NCBI GenBank assembly: GCA_963778025.1
Contig: CAVZTA010000006.1
Coordinates: 124,001-188,000, forward strand
Direction: 5' to 3'
DNA length: 64,000 nt
DNA from: CAVZTA01 sp963778025
GTDB taxonomy: Bacteria > Chloroflexota > Limnocylindria > Limnocylindrales > CSP1-4
Part shown: positions 34,600 to 45,311 of the stretch, piece after piece
Numbering within the stretch: the stretch's first letter is position 1
Layout: each line of letters opens with the position of its first letter
The notes under the pieces: model-generated
Databases searched by the model: none
The model's input: the letters and a program-made list of their open reading frames with translations, nothing else
What the model was told of the DNA's origin: nothing
Translations under genes and position numbers: made by a program

Positions 34600-35730
34600 G
34601 CCTCGTCGGAGCCGTCGTCGCCGCTCGCCGCCCGGCCGGTCGCCACGCGCTCCAGCTCGGCCTGCATCAGGCCGTCGAGGTCGCCGTCGAGGACCGCACC
34701 CGTGTTCGAGGTCTCGTAGGCCGTGCGGAGGTCCTTGACCATCTGATACGGATGCAGGACGTAGCTCCGGATCTGGTTGCCCCAGCCCGCCTCGACGTGC
34801 TCGCCGCGGATCTGGCGGAGCTCCGCCTCCTTCTCCTCCAGGCGTCGCTCGAGCAGCCGCGCCTTGAGCACGTTCTCCGCGACCTGCCGGTTCTGCGTCG
34901 CCGAGCGCTCGTTCTGGATGGCGACGGTGATCCCGGTCGGGCGATGCGTCAGCCGGACGGCCGAGTTCGTCTTCTGGACGTGCTGGCCGCCCGCACCCGA
35001 CGAGCGGAAGTTCTCGACGTCGATCTCGTCCATGTTCAGCTCGATCTCGGTGTCGTCCTCGACCTCGGGCATGACCTCCACCAGCGCGAACGTCGTCTGG
35101 CGTCGCTTCTGGGCGTCGTACGGCGAGATCCGGACCAGCCGATGGACGCCGCGTTCGGGGCGCAGCCAGCCGTAGGCGAAGCGGCCGTCGACGGTCACCG
35201 TCGCGCTCTTGACGCCCGTCTGCTCGCCCTCGGTGGTGTCGACGACCTCGGTCTTGAACCGATGCCGTTCGGACCAGCGGAGGTACATCCGGAGGAGCAT
35301 CTCGGCCCAGTCGGTGGCCTCGGTGCCGCCCGCACCCGCGCTGATCGTGAGGATCGCGCCGCTCGCGTCGTAGTCGCCCGAGAACAGGAGCAGCGTTCGC
35401 TCGCGCCCGAAGTCCCGTTCCAGCGTCGCGACATCGTGCGTGAGCACGGCCTCGAGGTCGGCGTCGGGCGTGTCGGCGAGCAGCTCCGCGAGCTCGCCGG
35501 CGGAGGTCGCGCGTTCCTGGAGACCGCGCCACGTGGCGATCTCGTCCCGGAGTCCGTTGGCTTCTCTCAGGACCTTCTGCGCGGCGCGCTGGTCATCCCA
35601 GAAGCCGGGTTCCTGCGCGCGGGCGTCGAGCTCGGCGACGCGGCGCTCCTTGGCCTCGAGGTCAAAGCCGCCCCGAGGTCGACCGGATCCGCTCGACGAG
35701 GTCCCGGATGGCCGCGGAATCGAGGCTCAA
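34596..35730 (-). CDS. prfB: Peptide chain release factor 2 (programmed +1 frameshift)
   Basis: RF2 recognises UGA/UAA stops. The short first frame SLDSAAIRDLVERIRSTSGR ends at CTT TGA C (35667-35661), the classical RF2 slip site. The +1 frame continues DLEAKERRVAELDARAQEPG. The hydrolysis motif is RSSGAGGQHVQKTNSAVR. The length after the slip (about 377) is slightly above the family norm. The start is a TTG at 35730 that overlaps the stop of the Cys-rich miniprotein (TTGA). RF2 levels would autoregulate the slip. This frameshift is biological, unlike the others in the window. Confidence 0.93.
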
Positions 35731-35951
35731 TTCCGGACCTGGAGATCCTGGAGCAGGATCGGACGGAGCTCGATCAGCCGAAGGGCGGTCTTGCTCCGGG
35801 CGACGACGGGGTTCACGCAGGGGCAGTAGCTGTTGTGGGCGCAGACGCCGCAATTGCCGTCACAGTCGAGGGCGGCCGCATAGCTGCAGGACCGGCAGTC
35901 ACGCTCGCAGGCGATGAGATCGACGAACGTGGCTTCCTCAAGCTGCTTCAC
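35727..35951 (-). CDS. Small 8-cysteine protein of unknown function
   Basis: A 74-residue protein with GAGGGAG before the GTG at 35951. The cysteine pattern is C-x3-C-x2-C-x7-C-x3-C-x2-C-x5-C-x-C: CERDCRSC and CDGNCGVC form two repeats of C-x3-C-x2-C, followed by CPC. This suggests a zinc or iron-sulfur site. The C-terminal 25 residues (ARSKTALRLIELRPILLQDL) are helical. Its stop overlaps the prfB start (TTGA), so it is co-translated with RF2. I do not recognise the family. Confidence 0.75.
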   Translation of the reverse strand: MKQLEEATFVDLIACERDCRSCSYAAALDCDGNCGVCAHNSYCPCVNPVVARSKTALRLIELRPILLQDLQVRN

Positions 35952-36157
35952 GACGACTCCCTCTCTCTCGCACTGGGGCGCACGCTCGCCGTGGGAGGCG
36001 GGCTGCGACGGACCTTGGGCGCGGCGCTGGGCTGAGTCTCGGGACGAATGGGGCGTCCCGGCGTCGAGTTCGCCCGAGTATAGGAGAGGCCTGCGCGTGC
36101 GCCAAGGGGCGAGACGGGTTTTCGGCACGGTTCGCGACGCTCGTCGCGCGGGGTGAA

Positions 36158-36790
36158 TCAACCGCGCGGCGGATCCCCCAGCGGCGCGCCGCCGGTGACG
36201 AAGTACGCGGCGAGGGCGCCCAGCTCATGCACCAGCGCCTCGACGCGCGGCTTGGTGCCCTCGTCGGTCGGCGACGTGGCGGTGGGCGACCCATAGGCGT
36301 CGATCCCGAGATCGTCGGCGATCCGCAGCACGCGCAGCATGTGCAGCCGGTCGGAGACGAACACCACCCGGCGCAGGTCGCGCTCCTTGAGCAGCGCCGC
36401 CACGCGGCGCAGCGAGTCCAGCGTGTTCCGGCCCTCGTCCTCGCCGATGATCGCCGACGCCGGCACGGCATGCGCCTCGGCGTACCGGCGCGCGACGGCC
36501 GCCTCGGTGGTCCGGTCGCCGTCGGCCTTGCCGCCCGTCACGACCAGGAGCGGCGCGACGCCCGCCTCGTACAGGCTCACGGCGTGCTCGAGGCGTGCCT
36601 TGAACACGGGCGACGGACGGCCGTCGTACTGGGCGGCGCCGAGGACGACGATCGCGTCCGCCGCACGCTGCTCGTCGCGATCGCCCTGCTGGATGACCCG
36701 GAATGCCGCGTAGCCTGCCGCCAGTGACACCGTGACCGCTCCGGCGATGCCGAGTCGGACCACGTCCGACAGCCGCCGGCGGGCGGTCAC
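36158..36790 (-). CDS. DUF218/YdcF-SanA family membrane-anchored protein
   Basis: The protein has 210 residues. One N-terminal helix (LGIAGAVTVSLAAGYAAFRV) is followed by a DUF218 domain: ADAIVVLGAAQYDGRPSPVF, APLLVVTGGKADGDRTTEA, GEDEGRNTLDSLRRVA and VVFVSDRLHMLRVLRIADDL. The family is linked to envelope polysaccharide or vancomycin-barrier functions; a biochemical role is uncertain. The GTG start overlaps the secA stop (GTGA). Confidence 0.87.
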   Translation of the reverse strand: MTARRRLSDVVRLGIAGAVTVSLAAGYAAFRVIQQGDRDEQRAADAIVVLGAAQYDGRPSPVFKARLEHAVSLYEAGVAPLLVVTGGKADGDRTTEAAVARRYAEAHAVPASAIIGEDEGRNTLDSLRRVAALLKERDLRRVVFVSDRLHMLRVLRIADDLGIDAYGSPTATSPTDEGTKPRVEALVHELGALAAYFVTGGAPLGDPPRG

Positions 36791-39700
36791 TTCCCGTGAC
36801 ACTTCTTGTACTTGTTCCCCGATCCGCACCAGCAGGGGTCGTTGCGCCCGATCCGCGCGCCGCTCGGCGTGTAGCCCGGCTTCACCCCGTCCGGTGAGCC
36901 GCCGTTGCTCCCGTTGCCGCTCCCGGACGTCGCTCGCGCCCCCTGCATGGGGTCCGCGGGCAGCGGGCCGCTCACCGGCGCCCCGCTCCCGTTGCCCGAC
37001 GACCGGCGTGCCGCGCCCGTGCCGCCGCCCGTCCCGAGCTCGGTCGCGGGGGCGGCCGCCGTGGCGCTGGCGGCCGTGACGCTGCCGAGCATCCCCGCCA
37101 GCGGGCTCGCCGGGCCGCCACCCGACACGCCCCCACCGGGCACGCCACCCGCGACCGGTCGTGCCGGCTGCCCCGGCCCGGGCAGCGGGACGGTCTGCGC
37201 CGCGGGCTCCCGGGAGACGTTCACGCGCAGGATCGTGGTCGCGACCTGGCGCCGGATGAGGTCCCCGAGCTCCTCGTAGAGGCGGTAGGCCTCCTTGCGG
37301 AACTCGTTGAGCGGGTCCTGCTGCGCGTAGCCGCGCAGCCCGATGCCCCGCCGCATGTCGTCGACCTCGGTCAGGTGCTCCACCCACAGCGAGTCGATCG
37401 TCCGGAGCAGCACGAACCGCTCGGCGAGGCCCCACGCCTCGTCGCCGTAGAGCTCCTCCTTGGCGTCGAGCGCGCCGATCGCGAGACCCTCGAGGTGCTC
37501 GCGCAGCGAATCGCGCGAGTCCGCCGCATCGGCGAGGTCGTCCGGCGTGGTGCCGGGCCCGCTGAGGCCCATCGCGGTGAGCGCCTTGGCCAGCTCGTCG
37601 AGGTCCCACTCGGCGGGCGCCTGCGATGCCGTGTGGGTATCGACCAGGACCCCGATCTCGTCCTCGAGGAAGCCGAGCACGGTCTCGGTGAGATCCTCGT
37701 TGCGGAGGACCTTGTCACGCTCCGCGTAGATCGTCTCGCGCTGACGGTTGATGACATCGTCGAACTCGACGACGCGCTTGCGGATGTCGAAGTTGAAGCC
37801 CTCGACGCGGGTCTGGGCGCTCTCGATCGTCCTGGACACGAGCTTGCGACTCGATGGCGACGTCGTCCTCGAGACCCAGGCGCTCCATCAGGCCGGCGAC
37901 CCGGTCCGAGGCGAAGCGCTTCATCAGATCGTCGTCGAGCGAGAGATAGAACCGGGTCGATCCCGGGTCGCCCTGGCGACCGGCGCGTCCCCGAAGCTGG
38001 TTGTCGATCCGGCGGCTCTCGTGGCGCTCCGTACCGATGATGTGCAGGCCACCCGCCTCGACCACCGCGTCGTGGTCGACCACGGTGATCGACTTGGCCT
38101 GCTCGAGCGCCGCGTCGTAGGTGTCCTTGTCGACCTCGGCCGGGTTGAGGCCACGCTGACGGAGGAGGTCCGAGGCGAGGCCCGCGGGGTTGCCGCCGAG
38201 CAGGATGTCGGTGCCCCGGCCGGCCATGTTCGTGGCGATGGTCACGTTCCCGGAGTGGCCGGCCTGGGCGACGATCCCGGCCTCGCGCTCGTGCTGCTTG
38301 GCGTTGAGCACCTCGTGCTTGACGCCGCGCCGCTTCATCAGCTCGCTCAGCACCTCGGACTTCTCGACCGAGACCGTGCCCACGAGGACGGGGCGGCCGG
38401 CCTCGACCATCTCCTCGATCTCCTCGATGAGGGCGTTGAACTTGCTCTTCTCGTTGCGGAAGACGAGGTCCGGCAGGTCCTCACGGATCATCGGCCGGTG
38501 GGTCGGGATGGCCACGACCTCGAGCTTGTAGATCTTGTGGAACTCCTCGGCCTCCGTCAGCGCCGTGCCGGTCATGCCGGCCAGCTTGTCGTAGAGCCGG
38601 AAGTAGTTCTGGAACGTGATCGTGGCGAGGGTCCGGCTCTCGCGCTGGACGCGCAGCCCCTCCTTCGCCTCGATCGCCTGGTGGAGACCCTCGCTCCAGC
38701 GGCGGCCGGGCATCTTGCGCCCGGTGAACTCGTCGACGATGACGATCTCGCCGCCCTCGACGATGTAGTCGCGGTCGCGCCGGTACAGCGCGTGCGCCCG
38801 GAGCGCCGAGTCGAAGTGGCGGGCGAGCCGCGGATCCGCGTCGTACAGGTTCGGGACGCCCAGCCAGCCCTCGATCTTGTCGATGCCCTCCTCGGTCGGG
38901 CTGACCGCGCGGTCCTTGAGGTCGACGAAGTAGTCGCCGCCCTCCTCCTCGCCCTCGGGCCGGCCGCGCAGGCGCGGCACGAGCCGGGCGAACTGGAAGT
39001 ACAGGTCGGCCGATTCCTCGGCCTGGCCCGAGATGATGAGCGGCGTCCGGGCCTCGTCGATGAGGATGTTGTCGACCTCGTCGACGATCGCGTAGGCCCG
39101 CTCGCGCTGCACCCGCTGGTCGAGCTCGGTGACCATGTTGTCGCGCAGGTAGTCGAACCCGAACTCGTTGTTCGTGCCGTACGTGATGTCCGCGGCGTAG
39201 GCCTCGCGCCGCTCGACGGGCCGCAGGTTGAGCAGCCGCTCGTCGGTGGTCGGGTAGCCCGGGTGGTACAGGTACGACGTGTCGTGGGTGATGATCCCCA
39301 GCGACAGCCCGAGGAAGTGATAGACGGGGCCCATCCACTGGGCGTCGCGGCGGGCCAGGTAGTCGTTGACCGTCACGAGGTGGGTGCCCCGGCCGACGAG
39401 GCCGTTGAGCGCGGCGGCGAGCGTCGGGACGAAGGTCTTGCCCTCGCCCGTCTTCATCTCGGGGATCTTCCCCTGGTGGAGCACGATGCCGCCCATGAGC
39501 TGGACATCGAAGTGGCGCATCCCCAGCGTCCGCTTCATCGCCTCGCGGGCGGCGGCGAACACCTCGGGCAGCGCGTCGAGGGTGGCCGCCTCGATCTGAT
39601 CGTTCTCGTGCTTGCGACGGGCCTTCTGGAGGTCCCGCCGGCGCTCGAGGTCCGGGTGGTGGAGCTCGTCCTCGGACGGCTCCTCGGGCGTGGCGGCCTC

Positions 39701-39856
39701 GATGAGCTCGGCGCGGATGCCCGCGATGCGCTCACGGATCTGCTCGTCGGAGAGCGCCTCGAACTCGGGTTCGAGGGCGTTGATCTCGTCGACGAGCGGC
39801 TGGATCCGACCGAGCTCACGGTCGTTGGAATCGAAGAAACGAGAGAGGAAGCGCAT
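36787..39856 (-). CDS. secA: Protein translocase ATPase SecA (frameshifted)
   Basis: The Sec motor ATPase. The N-terminal two-thirds (37,850-39,856) contain MRFLSRFFDSNDRELGRIQP, Walker A MKTGEGKTFVPTLAAALNG, DEVDNILIDEARTPLIISG and NMAGRGTDILLGGNPAGLA. The C-terminal third (36,787-37,845) has TRVEGFNFDIRKRVVEFDDV, a Gly/Pro-rich linker and the zinc tail GRNDPCWCGSGNKYKKCHGK. A surplus base at about 37846 separates them; removal gives IESKLVSRTIESAQTRVEG. The complete protein is about 1,022 residues. SecA is essential, so the break is very probably not real. Confidence 0.93.
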
Positions 39857-39976
39857 GGCTCGCAGGAGTATAGGGTGGGGGCTCCGCGATCCCGTCCGGG
39901 CGCGGAGGGACGGCGAGGCGTCCGCTGGGCCAGGTCGCGCGCGGGTCGTATCGAGGGCGCGCGTGCCTGCGAGGCG

Positions 39977-40316
39977 CTAGGGCTGGGTCCCCGAGCGGGG
40001 CGGCGCCTTGACGTCCACCGCGACGTTGACGTTGCTCACGAGCGGTCCGGCCACCACCGCGCCGGTGTCGTCGACCGCGACTGCCCGGATCGACGACGAT
40101 GCCCTTGTCGGCCGGCATCGGCATCGGCACGGGCACCTGGATGTCCTTGCCGGGGACGCGGATGACGAGCGGTCCACCGTCGGCGCGGGCGGATCCGTTG
40201 CCGCCGTTCGCGACGACGTGGCCATCCGGCGCGGCGAGGAAGATCGCGCCCGCGGCGAGGAACGTGAGCGCTGTTCCCGAGCCGAGCACGGCGAGGACGA
40301 TCAGGGCATGTCGCAT
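39977..40316 (-). CDS. Small exported or membrane-anchored protein of unknown function (frameshifted)
   Basis: About 112 residues after correction. The N-terminus MRHALIVLAVLGSGTALTFL is a signal peptide or anchor. A beta-rich extracytoplasmic part follows (PLVIRVPGKDIQVPVPMPMP, then VAVDDTGAVVAGPLVSNVNV). A surplus base at about 40085 separates the two halves; removal restores IVVDRAVAVDD. No family is recognised. Confidence 0.6.
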
Positions 40317-40344
40317 GTCGGCGCCGAGACGATGCGGCGGCGGC

Positions 40345-40611
40345 TCAGGTTCCGACGGGCAGGTGCCACAGGCCGACGCCGTACCCGATGACCAGGATCA
40401 GGAACGTCAGGACGCCCAGGCCGACCCAGAACAGCACGGACACGACGCTCGATGTCGGGTCCATCTCGGGGTTCTGGAGCGTGGGCAACCGGCCCTTGCG
40501 CAGCGAGCGACCCCAGCGCGGGGAGTGGAGCTGGTTGCGCCAGTCGCGGTCGGTGACCGTTCGCACCTCGAGGCCGCCCTTGCCGTCCGGGCGGTGCAGC
40601 TGCAGGCTCAT
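40345..40611 (-). CDS. Small single-helix membrane protein of unknown function
   Basis: The protein has 88 residues. A basic soluble N-terminal half (GGLEVRTVTDRDWRNQLHS) is followed by one C-terminal helix (VVSVLFWVGLGVLTFLILVI). The ATG start overlaps the prs stop (ATGA), so it is coupled to ribose-phosphate pyrophosphokinase. No family is recognised. Confidence 0.65.
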   Translation of the reverse strand: MSLQLHRPDGKGGLEVRTVTDRDWRNQLHSPRWGRSLRKGRLPTLQNPEMDPTSSVVSVLFWVGLGVLTFLILVIGYGVGLWHLPVGT

Positions 40612-41708
40612 CGCTCTCCCATCTCAGCGCCGACGAGGGCGGTTCGTGGCGGTTCCTGGTCATCGGGCGGGGTGGGTCCCGGGCCCCCGTCGGGACCGTC
40701 CTCCCACAGGAGCATCTCCTGGGTGAAGGACACCTCGGAGCTGAACAGGGCCCCGACCGACTCGCCGCGATGGATGCGCTTGATGGCCTCGCCGATGAGC
40801 GGCGCCACCGAGAGCACCTTGAGCTGGGGGATCCGCTTGGCGGCCGGGATGGGCACGGAGTCCGTGACGACCACCTCGCGCAGGCTGGAGCGGCGGATCC
40901 GGTCGATCGCCGGATCGGACAGGACGCCGTGGGTGGCGCACGCGTGGATCTCGTCGACACCCTCGCGCTCGAGGGCGCGGACGATCTCGATGAGCGTCCC
41001 GGCGGTGTCGATCTCGTCGTCCACGATGACCGCCCGCTTGCCGCGCACGTCGCCGATGACGTTCATGACCTCGGCCCGGTCGAGGTTGCCGTGGCGGCGC
41101 TTCTCGATGATGGCGAGGGGCGCCTCGAGGATCTCGGCGAACTGCCGGGCGCGCTTGGCGAAGCCGAGGTCGGTGACGACGACCACGTCGCGCAACCGCT
41201 TCGCGATGAAGTGCGCCGACAGGATGTGGACCGCGGTGAGCTCGTCGACCGGGATGTTGAAGAAGCCCTGGATCTGGCCCTGGTGGAGGTCCATGGTCAG
41301 GACGCGGTCCGCGCCGGCGACGGTGATCATGTCCGCGATGAGGCGCGCGGTGATGGGCACCCGCGGCTGGTCCTTCTTGTCGGACCGGCCGTAGGCGTAG
41401 TACGGCACGACCGCCGTGATCCGCCCGGCCGACGCCCGCTTGAAGGCGTCGATCATGATCAGCAGCTCCATGATCGACTGGTTCACGGGGTGGTTCGTGG
41501 GCTGGACGATGAACACGTCCTTCTCGCGGACGTTGTCCAGGATCTTCACGAAGATGTTCTCGTTCGCGAACTGGAACACCTCGAGCTGCCCGCACTCCGT
41601 CCCGAGCCAGCGGGCGATCCTGCGGGCGAGGTCCGGGTTCGCGTTCCCGTGGTAGATCTCGAACTGGTCCGCGTACACGCGCGCCTCACGCTGGCCGATG
41701 GCCGTCAC
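40608..41708 (-). CDS. prs: Ribose-phosphate pyrophosphokinase
   Basis: The protein has 366 residues. It makes PRPP from ribose 5-phosphate and ATP for nucleotide synthesis. Motifs are FANENIFVKILDNVREKDVF, VVPYYAYGRSDKKDQPR (ATP site), DLHQGQIQGFFNIPVDEL and the PRPP loop VIVDDEIDTAGTL. About 45 C-terminal Pro-rich residues extend past the usual end (about 315 residues). It is coupled to the downstream small membrane protein. Confidence 0.95.
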   Translation of the reverse strand: MTAIGQREARVYADQFEIYHGNANPDLARRIARWLGTECGQLEVFQFANENIFVKILDNVREKDVFIVQPTNHPVNQSIMELLIMIDAFKRASAGRITAVVPYYAYGRSDKKDQPRVPITARLIADMITVAGADRVLTMDLHQGQIQGFFNIPVDELTAVHILSAHFIAKRLRDVVVVTDLGFAKRARQFAEILEAPLAIIEKRRHGNLDRAEVMNVIGDVRGKRAVIVDDEIDTAGTLIEIVRALEREGVDEIHACATHGVLSDPAIDRIRRSSLREVVVTDSVPIPAAKRIPQLKVLSVAPLIGEAIKRIHRGESVGALFSSEVSFTQEMLLWEDGPDGGPGPTPPDDQEPPRTALVGAEMGER

Positions 41709-41725
41709 GACGTGGGGGACGATCC

Positions 41726-44278
41726 CTATGGGGTCGTTCCGCCGTCCGGCCCTTCGGGGGCGCCATTCTCGCCCATCCCCGGTCGTTCTGCCAGCCCCGG
41801 GCGGAACGCGGAGATGGCGGCGACGCTGTCACCCTCGGCGAGGCGCATCACGATGACCCCGCGGGCGCTCGAGGAGTAGCGGTTGATGCTCTGGGTCTCG
41901 GTGCGGATCACCTGCCCGCCGGCGGAGATGAGCACCAGCTCCTCGTCCTCGTCGGTGACCTGCTGGACGGCCGCCACGAGGCCGGTCTTGCGACCTTCGA
42001 GCGCGATGAGCCGGACACCCTGGCCACCGCGGTGCTTGCGCCGGAACTCGTCGATCCGGACGCGCTTGCCGTAGCCGGTCTCGGTGAGGACGAGCAGGTC
42101 GGCGTTGGGTTGCACGATGCTCATCGAGACGACCTGATCGCCCTCGCGCTTGAGCAGCCGGATGCCGATGACGCCGGCCGCGTCGCGGCCCATCGCGCGG
42201 ACCTCGTCCTCCTCGAACCGGGCGAGCATGCCCTGGGAGGTCGCGATGATCACGTCGTCGGCCCCGCTGGACACGTCGACCCACGCGAGCTCGTCGGTGT
42301 CGTTGATGGTGATGGCGCGGATGCCGGTCGCCCGGACGCGCTCGAACTGCTCGAGCGGTGTCTTCTTGATCATCCCGCGCCGGGTCGCCATGACCAGGTA
42401 GTGGCCCGGTTCGAAGTCGGACAGGACGATGGTCGCCATCGGGACCTCGCCGCTCTCGACCTGGACACCCGGCAGGTTGATGATCGCCATGCCCTTCGCC
42501 TGGCGGGACGCGTCGGGGATCGCGTGGACCTTGGCGCTGAACACGCGGCCGCGGTTGGTGAAGAACAGCGCCCAGTCGTGCGTGTTCGCGACGAGCAGGT
42601 GCTCGACCGCGTCCTCCTCCCGGGTGACGTGGCCGATGATGCCCTTGCCGCCGCGATGCTGCCGCCGGTACGAGGCGACCGGCTGGCGCTTGATGTAGCC
42701 GCGGCGGCTGATGGTGATGACGACGTCCTCGTCGGCGATGAGGTCCTCGTCGGTCAGCTCACGGTTGGAGTCGTCGACGACGCGCGTGCGGCGCTCGCCG
42801 GCGTACTTGCGCTTGAGTTCTGCAAGCTCGTCCTTGATGATCGAAAGCACACGCGACGGATTGGCGAGGATGTCCTCGAGCTCCGCGATGAGCTGGATCA
42901 CCTGGAGGTATTCGTCCTCGATCTTCTTGCGCTCGAGGGCCGCCAGGCGGGCGAGGCGCATGTCGAGGATCGCCTGCGCCTGCGGCTCGGTGAGCCCGAA
43001 GCGCTCCATGAGGCTCGTGCGCGCGACGTCGACGTCGGCCGACTCGCGGATCGTCCGGATGACCGCGTCCAGGTTGTCGAGCGCGATCTTGAGGCCCTCG
43101 AGGATGTGCGCCCGGGCGCGCGCCTTCTCGAGGTCGTATTCGGTCCTGCGGCGGACGATCTCGCGGCGATGGTCGACGTAGTGCTGGAGGACCGTCTTGA
43201 GCGGCAGCGTCATCGGCTGGTTGTCGACCAGCGCGAGCATGTTGAGGTTGAACGCCATCTGCATCGGCGTGTGCTTGAACAGGTTGTTCAGCACCTTGTG
43301 CGGGTTGGCGTCGCGCTTGACCTCGATGTAGATGCGCATCCCGTCCCGGTCGGACTCGTCCCGCAGGTCCGAGATGCCGTCGATCTTCTTGTCCTTGACG
43401 AGGTCGGCGATCTTCTCGAGCAGCGCCGCCTTGTTCACCTGGTACGGCAGCTCCGACACGATGATCGCGGTGCGCTCGTTGCGGGTCTCCTCGAACGCGA
43501 CCTGCGCCCGCATCACCACCCGTCCGCGGCCGTGCGCGTACATGTCGCGGATGGCGTCGATGGTCTCCTGCTCGCCGGTCAGCGGGTTGCGCCGCGTCTC
43601 ACGCCGGAAGATCGAGCCGCCGGTGGGGAAGTCCGGGCCCTGGATGTAGCGGCACAGATCGTCGGTCGTGATCTCGGGATCGTCGATGAGCGCCGTCGTG
43701 GCGTCGGCGACCTCGCCCAGGTGGTGGGGCGGGATGTTCGTCGCCATGCCGACGGCGATGCCCGAGCTGCCGTTGACGAGCAGGTTGGGCACCTTCGCCG
43801 GCAGCACCGAGGGCTGCTTCTGGGTGCCGTCGTAGTTGTCGACGAAGTCGACGGTGTCCTTGTCGATGTCGGCGAGGAGCTCGCCGGCCATCGCCGTGAG
43901 GCGCGCCTCGGTGTAGCGCATCGCCGCCGCGGCGTCGCCGTCGACCGAGCCGAAGTTGCCCTGCCCGTCGACCAGCGGGTAGCGCATCGAGAACGACTGG
44001 GCGAGCCGGACCAGCGCGTCGTACAGCGCGACATCGCCGTGCGGGTGGTACTTGCCCATCACCTCGCCGACGATCGCGGCGCACTTGCGGTAGGAGCTCG
44101 TGGCGCTGAGCCCCATCTCGCCCATCGTGTACAGGATCCGGCGATGGACCGGCTTGAGGCCGTCGCGCACGTCCGGGAGCGCCCGCGAGACGATGACGCT
44201 CATCGCGTAGTCGAGGTACGAGACGCGCATCTCGTCCTCGACGCGGATGGCTCGGACGTCTCCCAGGTCGTCGGTCAC
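41726..44278 (-). CDS. gyrA: DNA gyrase subunit A
   Basis: The protein has 850 residues. The DNA-breakage domain has HPHGDVALYDALVRLAQ and the catalytic Tyr in AMRYTEARL (about residue 121). The C-terminal beta-pinwheel carries the gyrase box as QHRGGKG (consensus QRRGGKG), which argues for gyrase rather than topoisomerase IV. The last repeat has KHRGGQGVRLIALEG. gyrB lies 1.5 kb upstream on the same strand, separated by two small genes. GTG start at 44278. Confidence 0.97.
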   Translation of the reverse strand: MTDDLGDVRAIRVEDEMRVSYLDYAMSVIVSRALPDVRDGLKPVHRRILYTMGEMGLSATSSYRKCAAIVGEVMGKYHPHGDVALYDALVRLAQSFSMRYPLVDGQGNFGSVDGDAAAAMRYTEARLTAMAGELLADIDKDTVDFVDNYDGTQKQPSVLPAKVPNLLVNGSSGIAVGMATNIPPHHLGEVADATTALIDDPEITTDDLCRYIQGPDFPTGGSIFRRETRRNPLTGEQETIDAIRDMYAHGRGRVVMRAQVAFEETRNERTAIIVSELPYQVNKAALLEKIADLVKDKKIDGISDLRDESDRDGMRIYIEVKRDANPHKVLNNLFKHTPMQMAFNLNMLALVDNQPMTLPLKTVLQHYVDHRREIVRRRTEYDLEKARARAHILEGLKIALDNLDAVIRTIRESADVDVARTSLMERFGLTEPQAQAILDMRLARLAALERKKIEDEYLQVIQLIAELEDILANPSRVLSIIKDELAELKRKYAGERRTRVVDDSNRELTDEDLIADEDVVITISRRGYIKRQPVASYRRQHRGGKGIIGHVTREEDAVEHLLVANTHDWALFFTNRGRVFSAKVHAIPDASRQAKGMAIINLPGVQVESGEVPMATIVLSDFEPGHYLVMATRRGMIKKTPLEQFERVRATGIRAITINDTDELAWVDVSSGADDVIIATSQGMLARFEEDEVRAMGRDAAGVIGIRLLKREGDQVVSMSIVQPNADLLVLTETGYGKRVRIDEFRRKHRGGQGVRLIALEGRKTGLVAAVQQVTDEDEELVLISAGGQVIRTETQSINRYSSSARGVIVMRLAEGDSVAAISAFRPGLAERPGMGENGAPEGPDGGTTP

Positions 44279-44299
44279 GTGGTGGGTCTCCTCCGGCGG

Positions 44300-45311
44300 T
44301 TACGGGCGCGGGATGGTCGGGCGGTCGGCGGGCGGCGTGTCGAGGGCCTCGAGCCCGGCGCCCAGGAAGCCTGCCGCCGTCGCGGCGGCGACGGACGTGC
44401 TCGGCTGGTCACGACGGCTGCGGATGCTGCCGAGCTCGTCCTTCAGCTCCTGCGCGACCGGCGCGGGAAGCTTGGACAGGCTGTCCCGGATGACCCAGGC
44501 ACGGTGACCGTCATCGGTCGCGGCGGCTGTGGCGGCCTCGCTGCGAAGCTGCGCCACGGTCGCGGCGAGGTCGATCTGGGCGAGCGTCCGGTAGGCCCAC
44601 GAGAGCGCCTTCCGGACGTCCGGGTCGGCATCGCCGATGAGCTGGGCCAGGAGCGCCAGGCCATGCTCGACGACGACCGGCTCGCGGCCCGGGCCCCGCT
44701 CCACGTGCGGGATCGTCGCGATCGTCGATCCGACGAGGCGGCGCTCCCAGCGCGACGGCGAGAACACGAGCTGCTCGAGCTCGGCCCAGCGATAGGGCTC
44801 CGCGAGGATGCCGCGTCCGAACGGGTGGGCGAGGGCGTCGACCGTGGCCCAGTCGGCGGCCTGTGCCGCGGCGCGGCGGAGCTGCTGCCAGGTGCGTTCC
44901 GGCTCGGCGCGAACGGTCCGCTCGAGGATGCCGAACGCGATCCAGTGCGCCTCGACGATGGGCTCGGCCGAGGAGGGCCGCCGCGAGGTCGAGGAGCGTC
45001 GATGGCCGCTCGCGTCGCGTCTCCGCCTTGAACCCGCGCAGGAACGCGGCGAGGAGCGGCCAGCGGACGCCATGCGTCGGCCCCAACGTCGGCACGACGC
45101 CGTGCGATCCCTCCAGGTACGTCGGGTCGGCGAGCCGGCGGAGCGCGTCGTCCACGGCTCGCACGAACGCGGCCGGGTCGTGGATGTGCTCCGCCGACCC
45201 GCGTCCGAGTGTCTCGGCGAGCTCCCGCCGCTCCGCGACGAACGCGGTCGCGCGCTCGGTGATCGGGCTGGGCGCCTTGGGCGGCTTCGGGGGTGCGGCC
45301 GTCGGGCTCAT
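44300..45311 (-). CDS. DNA alkylation repeat (AlkD-like HEAT) protein (frameshifted)
   Basis: About 336 residues after correction. The N-terminal part (TERATAFVAERRELAETLGR, DPTYLEGSHGVVPTLGPTHG) and the HEAT part (WATVDALAHPFGRG, SPSRWERRLVGSTIATIPHV, DPDVRKALSWAYRTLAQIDL) are in different frames. A surplus base at about 44976 separates them; removal joins DLAAAS to SAEPIVEAHW. AlkD-family proteins remove bulky or positively charged alkyl bases from DNA; W and D at the WATVD position fit the active site. Placed between gyrA and gyrB; overlaps the thioesterase gene (ATGA). Confidence 0.75.

Noticed and set aside
35662..35667. In-frame TGA in prfB as evidence of a pseudogene
   Set aside because: CTT TGA C is the conserved RF2 programmed +1 frameshift site.
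37748..45031. Long plus-strand frames (805 and 999 codons) antisense to secA and gyrA
   Set aside because: Composition is typical of antisense frames in high-GC DNA, and both lie opposite highly conserved genes.
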